Source of the DNA: CAG-873 sp910578365
GTDB taxonomy: Bacteria > Bacteroidota > Bacteroidia > Bacteroidales > Muribaculaceae
Length of the DNA stretch: 64,000 nt
Direction: 5' to 3'
NCBI GenBank assembly: GCA_951635545.1
Contig: OX620685.1
Coordinates: 3,534,001 to 3,598,000 of the forward strand
Each line of letters begins with the position of its first letter. Position 1 is the first letter of the stretch. This document shows positions 18,434-27,006 of the stretch, piece after piece. A program made the translations under genes and the position numbers. Under the pieces are notes generated by a model. It ran no database searches. It saw only the letters and a program-made list of their open reading frames with translations, and had not been told where the DNA came from.

Positions 18434-19078
18434 ATGACACAAAACAAGTATTACGCCATGCTCGGCAAGATATTGCAGCACGGCAAACGACAGAGCAATA
18501 AAAAGGGCGACATAATTTATTTGCTCAATGAGCAGCTGCATTTGTCGCCTTATGACCTGCTGGAAATTTTCGAGGGTCACAACATCGCACGCAAAAAGCT
18601 GCGCAACGAACTGAGCCTGTTTATGGCAGGAGAAAAAGACCTGACCAAGTACCGAGAAGCCGGGATAAACTGGTGGGATTATTGCGGGCAAATTCTCATT
18701 AACAGTTATCCGACCTATTTTGAGAAGTTGCCGGCTTTGATTGAACAGATTAACCGGGAAAAGCGGAACAGCAAAAATTATGTGTTGTTTTTAGGTTCAA
18801 CAGGAGCGGAAACAAATCAAGCACCATGTTTAAGCCTTATTCAGTTCCAGCTCGATGATGGCGAACTCGTTTTGTCGGTCTATCAGAGAAGCAGCGACGC
18901 AAACTTAGGTTTGCCAGCAGACATTTACCATTTGTATTTGATAGCGCGACAAATCGAAGTGCCGTTAAAGTCTATCACGCTGAACCTGGGAAACGTTCAC
19001 ATTTATGCCAACAACATAGAGAGAACACGCGAACTTTTGGCCGGAAATGAAGCTGTGAGGTTTGATCTGAACGTGTGA
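18434..19078 (+). CDS. Thymidylate synthase-fold protein, possibly dCMP-specific
   Basis: 214 residues against about 264 in ThyA. Recognisable blocks: N-terminal KYYAMLGKILQHGKR, the WWDYCG region, nucleophile C132 in QAPCLSLIQF, QRSSDANLGLPADIYHL (151-167), and NVHIYANN (187-194) matching the H207/Y209 region of E. coli ThyA. The ThyA dUMP-selecting N177 is D163 here. In known enzymes Asp at that place favours dCMP, as in T4 dCMP hydroxymethylase. Differences from ThyA: His after the nucleophile is Leu, the paired Arg of SRR is NSKN, the YGxQWR stretch and the folate-closing C-terminus are missing. It may make a modified cytosine nucleotide or be a non-catalytic relative. It lies 52 bases after the HTH gene. 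Confidence 0.72.
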   Translation: MTQNKYYAMLGKILQHGKRQSNKKGDIIYLLNEQLHLSPYDLLEIFEGHNIARKKLRNELSLFMAGEKDLTKYREAGINWWDYCGQILINSYPTYFEKLPALIEQINREKRNSKNYVLFLGSTGAETNQAPCLSLIQFQLDDGELVLSVYQRSSDANLGLPADIYHLYLIARQIEVPLKSITLNLGNVHIYANNIERTRELLAGNEAVRFDLNV

Positions 19079-19122
19079 AAAGGGTCTGAAATTAAGTGTA
19101 AACAAGGCCAATTTAATTACTT

Positions 19123-19154
19123 CAAAGTTACAAAAATTTGCTGAGTTGAGCAAA
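19123..19154 (-). promoter_or_regulatory. Full-consensus Bacteroidetes promoter facing the TS-like gene
   Basis: On the minus strand TTTG (19154-19151), a 20-base spacer, then TAACTTTG (19130-19123). It points into the 3' end of the thymidylate synthase-like gene, where no minus-strand gene is evident. Confidence 0.55.
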
Positions 19155-19244
19155 TAAGTAAGCAGAAAAATAACGCTAATTTTAAGCCCGTTTGAAAGGC
19201 TTTTAATCAGCGTTTAATTGATGTTTAAGCGGTCGAAAGTATAA

Positions 19245-20392
19245 ACGCGAGTTCGGGATAAGAATATTTAATTTACGACCTATACAAAGGATATAGAGTA
19301 TCGGGCGGCCTGTCAGGGTCGCCTGATTCATTTGTATAGGTTGAAACTAATCCCAGAGGACAAGCTGCCCGTTTGACTCGGGTACCTCAAAGTCGAAGTT
19401 CACTCCAGGCTTTGTGGCAAAGAAACAATATGCACCCATTGCAGCAAGCAGGTTCATGAGGAAGTTGTGTATACTACGATGGCGGGAGTGGACGAGCTGT
19501 GCCACATTCTTCAGCATGTCGTTTATGGACTCTATGATGCTCCTTTTACGCAGCATCATCTTGTCATAGAACGGCATGAGACGCTGTTTCATATTCGAGC
19601 GCAGACCTGTCACAATATGTATTCCGTCATCCCAGAGATGTCCGAAAAGAGACTGCGATATATATCCCTTGTCGGCATAAAGTTTGCCGAACACCTTGTC
19701 TGTCAGCGTGTCAATCACATCCTCGTTGCGGTCATCCACATTGGCGCGTGTCAGCACAAAGTTGATCAGTTCTCCTTTTTCGTTACATAGAAGATGCAGC
19801 TTGAAGCCTACATACCAACCCATCGTACTCTTCCCCTTGGTCGCGATATCCTTGAAAACTTTCATGTTGAACTGGCGCTTGTTGTGTATAACCGGAATGC
19901 AGGTGCTGTCCACAAAGCTTATCCCCGTGCACTCTCCGAAACATGCAAGTCGCAGGAACATGGTCATAGCCACAAAACATCGGGGCATGACCTCCACGAA
20001 GCGGTTGTAGGAGAATGTCTGCGGAAACAGATGCTTCCAGTGAATGCGCACACATCCCAGATAATAGTGCTTGAAGTTTCGGTACGAATTGAAGTGGAAA
20101 CAGATCAGAATCGTGATGACCTCGGCATCCGACATCATGCGCTTTCTTTTCCGTTTTGGAGTGTCAGTTGTGGACGGAAGTGCATTTTTTGCCATCTCAC
20201 CCTCAAATTCTTTGCAGAAATCATCTGCAATACAAAAAATTTCAGTAACTTTACTTTCGGTAATCATGATACAGTATTTATTGTTTGGTACCTCTAAATT
20301 ACTAAATATCAGCGAAATTACCAAAAGAATAGGCAACTTTTTCAAGCTGCCTATTCAACTTTTTTATAGCATTTCTTATCCCGAACTCGCGT
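19245..20392 (-). mobile_element. IS982-family insertion sequence, 1,148 bp
   Basis: Inverted ends ACGCGAGTTCGGGATAAGAA (19245-19264) and its complement (20373-20392). A 5-bp repeat TATAA flanks it at 19240-19244 and 20393-20397. One transposase gene lies on the minus strand. Confidence 0.85.
19347..20267 (-). CDS. IS982-family transposase
   Basis: 306 residues from the inner ATG (MITESKVTEIFCIADDFCKE); a longer frame to 20345 would add 26 residues but runs into the IS end region. DDE residues are visible in SFVDSTCIPVIHNKR, LYADKGYIS and IIESINDMLKN. The family signatures GWYVGFKLHLLCNEKGE and SRHRSIHNFLMNLLAAMGAY are clear. It has no frameshift or stop and looks active. Confidence 0.92.
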   Translation of the reverse strand: MITESKVTEIFCIADDFCKEFEGEMAKNALPSTTDTPKRKRKRMMSDAEVITILICFHFNSYRNFKHYYLGCVRIHWKHLFPQTFSYNRFVEVMPRCFVAMTMFLRLACFGECTGISFVDSTCIPVIHNKRQFNMKVFKDIATKGKSTMGWYVGFKLHLLCNEKGELINFVLTRANVDDRNEDVIDTLTDKVFGKLYADKGYISQSLFGHLWDDGIHIVTGLRSNMKQRLMPFYDKMMLRKRSIIESINDMLKNVAQLVHSRHRSIHNFLMNLLAAMGAYCFFATKPGVNFDFEVPESNGQLVLWD

Positions 20393-20425
20393 TATAAGAG
20401 AAAAAAGGAAGCGAAAAAAGAGATG

Positions 20426-20466
20426 TTTTGGTAGTTTTCGTTTTAGTTTTTGGTAGTTTTCGTTTT
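20426..20466. repeat. Two 19-bp direct repeats near the prophage right end
   Basis: TTTTGGTAGTTTTCGTTTT occurs at 20426-20444 and 20448-20466, a 22-base period. They lie between the last phage gene and the first chromosomal terminator. They could be transposase- or integrase-binding sites at a phage end; this is an inference from place and spacing. Confidence 0.5.
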
Positions 20467-20506
20467 TGCGATTATATATTCCCCTACAGATAATTTTTTG
20501 ACGTAC

Positions 20507-20544
20507 AAAAATCGGCGGCACGACATGGAAATGTCGCGCCGCCG
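20507..20544 (-). terminator. Intrinsic terminator of the wza-wzc operon
   Basis: Minus-strand stem with arms at 20544-20531 and 20526-20513 (CGGCGGC plus CGACAT arms, one mismatch), a 4-nt loop, then a T-run complementary to 20512-20507. It lies 23 bases after the wzc stop. Confidence 0.85.
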
Positions 20545-20566
20545 TGGTATATCGTATGCCCGTCAA

Positions 20567-22969
20567 TTACTTGCCGGAGGCATCGTCGCCTACATAGCCG
20601 TAGCCGTAAGCTCGCCTGTTTTTGCCGTAGCGTCCGTATGTACCGTAACGTTTGTACTGATACGAGCCACTGCGCATGTTCACACCGTTGAGTACTGTGT
20701 ACACATCCGTGAGTTTGTGGCTTGCTATGGCGCTATGCAGCACTTTGAGGCCGCGCTTGGTTGAATACGACGCACGGGTTACAAACAGCTGCAGGTCGGA
20801 GTGAGGTATAATCAGGAATGCGTCGCTGATTATGCCTATTGGCGCCGAGTCGATGATTATGTAGTCGAAATCGTGGCGCAACTGATCCATCATGCACTGC
20901 ATGTTGTCGCTGAGCAGCAGTTCGTTCGGATTAGGCGGTATGGGGCCTGCAGGCATTATGAACAGATTGGGATTGATGTCGCTCTGGTGTACCAGATTGC
21001 TTATATTGCGCTCCTGACCTGAAAGGAAGGTGGTGACACCTGTCTGGTTGGTAAGGCCAAAACGGTGGGCCAGTGCCGGACGCCGTATGTCCATACCTAC
21101 AACAATCACACGCTTGCCGGAGAGTGCGTATGTCATGGCAAGATTGGTGGCCACAAAGGTTTTACCTTCGCCCGAGATACTCGATGTAATAAGTATCACA
21201 CGCTTCTCGCCGCCATTGTGGGTAAAGCTTATGTTGTTGCGCAGCAGACGGAAGAGTTCGGCTATGGGAGTGCTTATGTTCTCTCCCACCACAATGGGAG
21301 AGTTGCCCTTGGTGGGATCTTCGCATATTTCACCAAGAATAGGAACCGAGGTAAGGCGTTCGAGTTCTTCCTGGTCTTTGAATACCGGGAAGAGCATACG
21401 GCGCAGGAATATCACCAGTGCAGGTATCAGCAAGCCAATCAGCAACGCTACACCATATATCATTGATGACTCGGGGGCCACGGGGCCGTAGCCAAGCGGA
21501 TTGTCAATCAGACGGGCGATGGGGGTGGCCAGTGTTTTCTGAAGGGCGATTTCCTCGCGACGCTGAAGCAGGAAAGTATAGATGTTGACTTTTACCTGCT
21601 GCTCGCGGAATATCTCGTTGAGGCCTTTGTCGACACTCGGCACCGCGGCCAGCTGGCCTGCATTGCGGTTCGAGAGGGCCTGGAGGCTCGAGCGTTCCGA
21701 TTCAAGGTTGCGGCGTGCCGAACTGATAGTCGACAGTATGCGGCTCTTCTGCGCGTTGAGTTCCTCACGTGCCTGAATCATGGATGCGTCGGGATTGTCG
21801 ATGTTCTTGCCTTGTATCAGTCGGTTGTAACGCAACACATCTCCATTGTAGGTTTCAATTAGCTGCTGCAACACCGAGTTGTCGGAGAGCAGCGGCAGAA
21901 CTGTGTAGTCGCCGTTCTGCGACACCATCGAAGCCAGTGTGCCGAGTAATTCAATCTGCGATTTTACGGTTGCAAGCTCTATCTCGTTGGTGTTTTTCTG
22001 GGCCAGGCTCATCGAAGCCTGAGTTTCAAGGTTGGTGATATTGTGTTCCTGACGATAGTCTTTAAGACGGTCTTCCACATCGCGCAGCTCGCCTGCAATC
22101 ATTTTCAGACGGTCGAGGATGAATGCTTCGGTCTGTATGGCCGAGCGATTTTTGTCTTCTATAATCTGCTGGTTGTAGTATGCCAGCAGGGCATTGATTA
22201 TGTCTACGCCTTCGGGTATCACGTCAGTGTCGACTTTCACCCGCAGAATTGTCGAGGACTTCTCGGCAAATGTGATATTGAGTTTGGCGGCCAACGCTCC
22301 TGCTGCACGCATTGGATTCACTACCACTACCTTTTCGGTGTTGGTCAGAGGTGAGGCTGTGGCCGAGCGGGTAAAGTTTACCAGCCCCTGCGACATTTCC
22401 ACCCGGGCAGGCAGCGCAACGCCATTGAGCTCTTTCTCCTCGTTATTGCCTTTGAATGATGTCTTTACCTTGATATTGTATTTTTCGTTGCCGGCGGAAG
22501 TGATGTCAGCTTCAATCGGCGCTGTGAGCGAGCGCAGCGATGCCGAGTCGACGGTCATGATTACTGTGGCGTTGTTGTACAGCGGAATGTTGCGCATGCG
22601 GCCAACGGTGTAATACGAGTATGCCAGTCCAAGGCTGTCGACGATATTAACCAGATTGTTGCGCGATTTCAGAACCTCAATCTCAGTTTCATCAATAAAG
22701 CTTTTGGCTGACAGAAGCGGATCATCGAACGACAAGGCGTTGTATTTGGCCTCAGCGCTTTCGTCGTTGAGATAAATCGAGGCCGACACCTGATAGGTCG
22801 GAACTATTGTTGCGATATAATAATAAGCTCCGGCCAGCACTACAGCCACACTCAGCAGAAACCACTTCCAGTGTGAGGCATAGTCCAGCAACAGACCGGT
22901 AATATCGAAACCGGCGTCGAGTTTCTGTTCTTCGCTGTTGTTGATATCGTCTTGGTTCGACATTGTCAT
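20567..22969 (-). CDS. wzc: Polysaccharide co-polymerase/tyrosine autokinase (Wzc)
   Basis: 800 residues, the usual fused Wzz plus BY-kinase layout. An inner-membrane segment lies at about 36-55, a long periplasmic coiled region follows to about 500, and a second membrane segment (MIYGVALLIGLLIPALVIFL) precedes the cytoplasmic kinase. Walker A is ISGEGKT near residue 600, Walker A' is VVGMDIRRPAL and Walker B is YIIIDSAPIG. The C-terminal Tyr cluster is YQYKRYGTYGRYGKNRRAY. It controls capsule or exopolysaccharide chain length and export through cycles of autophosphorylation. Its start overlaps the wza stop by ATGA. No glycosyltransferases are nearby, so the rest of the pathway lies elsewhere. 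Confidence 0.93.
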   Translation of the reverse strand: MTMSNQDDINNSEEQKLDAGFDITGLLLDYASHWKWFLLSVAVVLAGAYYYIATIVPTYQVSASIYLNDESAEAKYNALSFDDPLLSAKSFIDETEIEVLKSRNNLVNIVDSLGLAYSYYTVGRMRNIPLYNNATVIMTVDSASLRSLTAPIEADITSAGNEKYNIKVKTSFKGNNEEKELNGVALPARVEMSQGLVNFTRSATASPLTNTEKVVVVNPMRAAGALAAKLNITFAEKSSTILRVKVDTDVIPEGVDIINALLAYYNQQIIEDKNRSAIQTEAFILDRLKMIAGELRDVEDRLKDYRQEHNITNLETQASMSLAQKNTNEIELATVKSQIELLGTLASMVSQNGDYTVLPLLSDNSVLQQLIETYNGDVLRYNRLIQGKNIDNPDASMIQAREELNAQKSRILSTISSARRNLESERSSLQALSNRNAGQLAAVPSVDKGLNEIFREQQVKVNIYTFLLQRREEIALQKTLATPIARLIDNPLGYGPVAPESSMIYGVALLIGLLIPALVIFLRRMLFPVFKDQEELERLTSVPILGEICEDPTKGNSPIVVGENISTPIAELFRLLRNNISFTHNGGEKRVILITSSISGEGKTFVATNLAMTYALSGKRVIVVGMDIRRPALAHRFGLTNQTGVTTFLSGQERNISNLVHQSDINPNLFIMPAGPIPPNPNELLLSDNMQCMMDQLRHDFDYIIIDSAPIGIISDAFLIIPHSDLQLFVTRASYSTKRGLKVLHSAIASHKLTDVYTVLNGVNMRSGSYQYKRYGTYGRYGKNRRAYGYGYVGDDASGK

Positions 22970-23808
22970 TTTTTGTCAGCAAGGTTAATAATACCGATGA
23001 CCAGACCGGCCACGGAAGAAATTGTACCCACGATAGCCGAGGTAGCACCTACGGCGCTGTTCAGCTGCCATGCGTTCTGCCGCATCGAGGGGTTGGGTTC
23101 GACGTAAATCACATCGTTCTGCTGCAGATTGAAGTATGGCGACAGCAGCAGATTTTTGTCGTGTACGTTTACTCGGTGTACTTCGCGGCTTCCGTCAGCG
23201 TTAGTACGCACGAGCATTATGTTCTCACGCTCGCCCTTGATATCAAGGTCGCCGGCCTGTGCTATGGCCTCCAGAAAGTTCATGCGCTCGTTTTTACTCT
23301 GGATTACCCCCGGCGAACGAACGGCTCCGAGTACTGTCACACGGAAGTTCATCAGTCGCACGTCGACAGACGGACGTTCGGTCACGTATTTGGGATATAT
23401 ATCGTTGGTAATGGTTTCGATAAGCTGAGTCTTGGTAAGTCCTCCCACATGAATCTCGCCTATTACCGGAAAGTCGATGTTGCCTTGATTGTCTACCAGA
23501 TAGTACTGTGTGTTTGTTTCGGCACCGGACTGGGTGCTGCTGGTGTTGTTCATCTTGCTGATGTTGCCTTCGGGTGTCACGTACTGCCCTTTGTTGAATG
23601 GAGCCAGTGCTGTAGGCATAGTGCCTGAAACCTCGATATTGAGGAGGTCGCCCGGAGCAAGTACAGGATCGGGCACTGCCGTAGATAGTTGAAGAACCTC
23701 GGCCGGGAGGAGGTCTGCATCCACCATATAAGGTACTTTTTTGGGTGATGAGCATGCGCACATGCACATCACTCCCGCAATTGCCACCGTTATTTTATAA
23801 ACCTTCAT
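22966..23808 (-). CDS. wza: Polysaccharide export outer-membrane lipoprotein (Wza)
   Basis: 280 residues from ATG 23808 (MKVYKITVAIAGVMCMCACS), chosen because it gives a lipoprotein signal with lipobox ending MCAC; the frame is open 26 residues further upstream. Poly_export domain: DPVLAPGDLLNIEVSG to about residue 150, then SLBB-type regions (FRVTVLGAVRSPGV, ENIMLVRTNADG). A hydrophobic C-terminal stretch (TSAIVGTISSVAGLVIGIIN) ends the protein. It forms the outer-membrane exit pore paired with Wzc. A full-consensus promoter lies 150 bases upstream. Confidence 0.92.
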   Translation of the reverse strand: MKVYKITVAIAGVMCMCACSSPKKVPYMVDADLLPAEVLQLSTAVPDPVLAPGDLLNIEVSGTMPTALAPFNKGQYVTPEGNISKMNNTSSTQSGAETNTQYYLVDNQGNIDFPVIGEIHVGGLTKTQLIETITNDIYPKYVTERPSVDVRLMNFRVTVLGAVRSPGVIQSKNERMNFLEAIAQAGDLDIKGERENIMLVRTNADGSREVHRVNVHDKNLLLSPYFNLQQNDVIYVEPNPSMRQNAWQLNSAVGATSAIVGTISSVAGLVIGIINLADKK

Positions 23809-23960
23809 TCTATGAATAATTATGAATATTGCGTTGCTAATAATGTTTTGCCCGGTATCGCTTACACGTCCTCCCGACAACAACATTTATATTTCAAACA
23901 GGGGTCTAAATTATGCACGCTTACCGACTGTGCAGCCATAGCTACAAGTCAATAAGCGTA

Positions 23961-23992
23961 CAAAGTTAGTAATTATTTGTGTATCTCGCAAA
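23961..23992 (-). promoter_or_regulatory. Promoter of wza-wzc
   Basis: TTTG (23992-23989), 20-base spacer, TAACTTTG (23968-23961), a full Bacteroidetes match. Predicted start about 23954 gives a leader of about 145 bases. IS copy F ends only 28 bases upstream of the -33 box and leaves it intact. Confidence 0.8.
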
Positions 23993-24020
23993 TATTTCAG
24001 AATACTTACACTAATAACTG

Positions 24021-25555
24021 CACGGCTCTTTCATTTAAGATTTCGTCTCATTCTCGACAAATGTGTTGTTTTATAGCGAGAGCAGTACGGACGGAGAGAG
24101 ACTTTAACCTCTGATTTTCAAGAGAATAAGTACAATAAAAATTTGGTCAAGTGACAGATTTTTAGTAACTTTATAGGTGATAATCAAAGAGTTACGCTAA
24201 AAATGAAGCCACTTGACCAAGTCTGTTCGACTGACGCCTATGCGCCTGATCATACCGCAAAAGTACACAATAAATTTGACACAAGGCGCAGTATCATGGA
24301 AGAGCTTCGAGCATTTGCCTCATCCGTGCCGGATTTCCGTAGATTGGACAAAGGCAATTTCCGTCACAGCCTCAACGATATCATCATGCTGATGATACTC
24401 GGACGTATGGCCGGATGCATCGGACGAGCCGAGATATTGGAGTTCGGCAGATACAACCTCAACAAATTACACAAAATGGGCATGTTGAGGAACGGCGTAC
24501 CATCTGAGGCCACGCTTTGCCGTGTGGAGAACGGCATCAACGATATGGATATGGCCGACAGGATGCAGCAGTTCGCAGACATATTCCTTGAAAGACTGAC
24601 CTGCGCCAGCCGCATCATTGAAATAATCTGCATTGACGGCAAAGCCGAGCGCGGCACCGTTCAGGAAAACGGGCGTAGCCCGGATATCGTCTCTGCCTAT
24701 TCGTTCAGCACCGGCATAACAATCGCCACCGAAGCCTGTCAGGAAAAGAGCAACGAGATAAAGGCCGTACCGATACTTCTTGATAAAATAGATGTCGCAG
24801 GAAAGATTGTCACAGCCGACGCCATGTCTATGCAGAAGGACATTGTCGAGAAAATCAGAAAGAAAGGGGGTGACTTTCTGATAGAACTCAAAGCCAACCA
24901 GCCGTCATTGCGATACGGCATTGAGGACAGGCTAGTGGAACACACACCGGTATATTCTTACACCGAAGGTCCCGAACTGGCCCACGGCAGGATAGAGACG
25001 AGAACCTACCGCGTATATGACGGACTGGACATTATCGCCGACAAAGAGAAGTGGGGCGGAAACATGACCATCATAGAGTATGAATCATCTACAGTCAAAA
25101 AGTCAACAGGGATGCGCACTTCGGAAAAACGCCTGTATGTCAGCAGTATGCCTACGAAGACTCCGAAGCTCGGAATCATCGTGCGCAACCACTGGTCGAT
25201 AGAAAGCATGCACTGGGGCCTGGACTACAATCTCCAGCAGGACAATATAAAACGTAAGTCGACAAGAGCCGCCCGAAACCTCGACACCATACAGAGAATA
25301 GTTTACTCGGTGTTCTCAATATGGAAAGGACTTCGCAAAAAACGATCGGATAAGAATAAAGGCATAGCCGAACTGATGAGACATATCTCAATGAGCTTTA
25401 CTCGGCTGATGCGATTTTTAAGCCAAAAATGAAAAAAATAAGATTTTGACACCAGAATAACTCGTTGACAGACAGACACAGAATATTGCCCGATTCACAA
25501 TGAACCGGGTAGGGGAAGTCATGCTTTTTATTTTAGTTTAAATGAAAGAGCCGTG
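24021..25555 (+). mobile_element. ISAs1-family IS copy F, 1,535 bp
   Basis: The only full copy in the window outside the prophage. Target duplication TAATAACTG at 24012-24020 and 25556-25564. The duplicated bases include the stop codon of the DUF5723 gene. Confidence 0.95.
24203..25432 (+). CDS. ISAs1-family DDE transposase (copy F)
   Basis: Translation identical to copy A (409 residues, triad D145/D206/E334). It faces opposite to the envelope genes on both sides. Confidence 0.95.
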   Translation: MKPLDQVCSTDAYAPDHTAKVHNKFDTRRSIMEELRAFASSVPDFRRLDKGNFRHSLNDIIMLMILGRMAGCIGRAEILEFGRYNLNKLHKMGMLRNGVPSEATLCRVENGINDMDMADRMQQFADIFLERLTCASRIIEIICIDGKAERGTVQENGRSPDIVSAYSFSTGITIATEACQEKSNEIKAVPILLDKIDVAGKIVTADAMSMQKDIVEKIRKKGGDFLIELKANQPSLRYGIEDRLVEHTPVYSYTEGPELAHGRIETRTYRVYDGLDIIADKEKWGGNMTIIEYESSTVKKSTGMRTSEKRLYVSSMPTKTPKLGIIVRNHWSIESMHWGLDYNLQQDNIKRKSTRAARNLDTIQRIVYSVFSIWKGLRKKRSDKNKGIAELMRHISMSFTRLMRFLSQK

Positions 25556-26988
25556 TAATAACTGATATTGAAACCAATGTTGAGCTGGGCGCTGGCGCGT
25601 CCTACAGGCAGATATTGTTTGGAAACAGTGAATACCTGATGGTCGCTGCCTATGAAGAAATTAAATCCGCGCGGATGAAAGTTCAGCATCCAGCCGAACG
25701 ACGAACCGAATGTGCCGGCTCCGTAGTTGACTGTGGCGTCGAACCAGCGGGTAGGCTTTACATTGGCATAGAAACGTCCTTCGGACCAGGATTGTACGCC
25801 TGCTATACGGGTCGAGAACAGGAATGCTCCGGTAAGCTTGCTGTAAAATGGCATCTTGTACTCGGCGCCCAGCCTCAGAGTGGCACCAATGGCACGGGTA
25901 AACGAGGCGTCGCTTTCGGTGCGGTGGAAGTTCACCACGTCTTTCAGGTCGTCCCACATATTGTCAATCTGCGTGCCTATTTTGTTATCTTCATAGCCAG
26001 GCTGACTGGAGTCTACAGCCACGTTTTTGAAGCCGTCGAATGACCACGACACATCGGAGGTTTTACCCCTTACAGCGTGGCTGTAGCTTACAAATCCGAG
26101 GTCGGTGACTGCAGCCGAGAGCTGCATACCGGGCAATACGGGCAAGTCGTAGGTAGCACCGAGGTCGACTGCCAGGCCAAAGCCCGATAGACCGAAGTTG
26201 TTGTATTCGATGTCGCCCCACTCTATCTGGTCGGCCTCATCAGGGTTGCCGTATTCCTTGCCGGCCTCCTGCTTGGTAGGCACATACAGGCCCGAACCTG
26301 CGGCAATGTCGATTGAGCCATTGGCGTTTATCATCCACTGCTCGCCGCTCATGCGTATGTCCATGCGGTCGATATTGGCCGATACGCCGGCTATACCCAG
26401 CAGCACCTTCAGCTTTGCACCGGCATTGAGGCCGGGGATAATCTCGCGGCTGTGTCCGAGCGCCACTTCAGCCATGGCATCGGCGCTCAAGCGCAGATTT
26501 TTGAAGCTGTAGCGGGTATCGGCTCCGGTCTGACCAAGCTTCATAAAGCGGAAGAGGTCCTTGGGGATGCTTGCGCCTACGTCGGTGCGCAATCCTATCG
26601 TAAGTGTATTGTAGCCTTTAAAGGCCTTGAAACCTGCCGACAATATGGTAAAGTCGACATTTGTGGTAATGCGGCTGTAGTTGCCGAGTTTGTTCAAGAA
26701 TGTATTGGCATCGACGGTCGGGCTCATAAAGGTAGTGAGGTCGTACTTGCTGCCTGGTGCAGTCTTGTACAGAAATGTATTCAGACCGACGTTAGAAGCT
26801 GCGCCTATGCCTATGTTGCCTAAGGCTGGAATTGATATGTAGTTGTGATCGCTGCCGAATGCGGGGTTGAGTTCGTGACGGTAGCTGTAGCCGTCGAGGA
26901 AGTATGCGGTGCGGGGTGCCTCCTGGGCTGTGGCACCGATGGCCGCGGCACCTGCCACGGCTATGATGAGTGTTCTGATAGCTTTCAT
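25528..26988 (-). CDS. DUF5723-like outer-membrane protein, tail altered by IS copy F
   Basis: 486 residues with a signal peptide (MKAIRTLIIAVAGAAAIGAT ending near AQ) and alternating beta strands consistent with an outer-membrane barrel. The layout (ELNPAF near the start, SYSHAVRG, final FNISY) fits the DUF5723 family of Bacteroidetes. The native end was ...NISY followed by TAG. IS copy F entered at that TAG, so translation now adds YTALSFKLK from the IS end. The C-terminal strand of a barrel often carries the assembly signal, so this may matter. It lies 18 bases after the lipoprotein gene upstream and is probably in one operon with it. Confidence 0.78.
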   Translation of the reverse strand: MKAIRTLIIAVAGAAAIGATAQEAPRTAYFLDGYSYRHELNPAFGSDHNYISIPALGNIGIGAASNVGLNTFLYKTAPGSKYDLTTFMSPTVDANTFLNKLGNYSRITTNVDFTILSAGFKAFKGYNTLTIGLRTDVGASIPKDLFRFMKLGQTGADTRYSFKNLRLSADAMAEVALGHSREIIPGLNAGAKLKVLLGIAGVSANIDRMDIRMSGEQWMINANGSIDIAAGSGLYVPTKQEAGKEYGNPDEADQIEWGDIEYNNFGLSGFGLAVDLGATYDLPVLPGMQLSAAVTDLGFVSYSHAVRGKTSDVSWSFDGFKNVAVDSSQPGYEDNKIGTQIDNMWDDLKDVVNFHRTESDASFTRAIGATLRLGAEYKMPFYSKLTGAFLFSTRIAGVQSWSEGRFYANVKPTRWFDATVNYGAGTFGSSFGWMLNFHPRGFNFFIGSDHQVFTVSKQYLPVGRASAQLNIGFNISYYTALSFKLK

Positions 26989-27006
26989 AAGTTCAAGATC
27001 CTGGGT

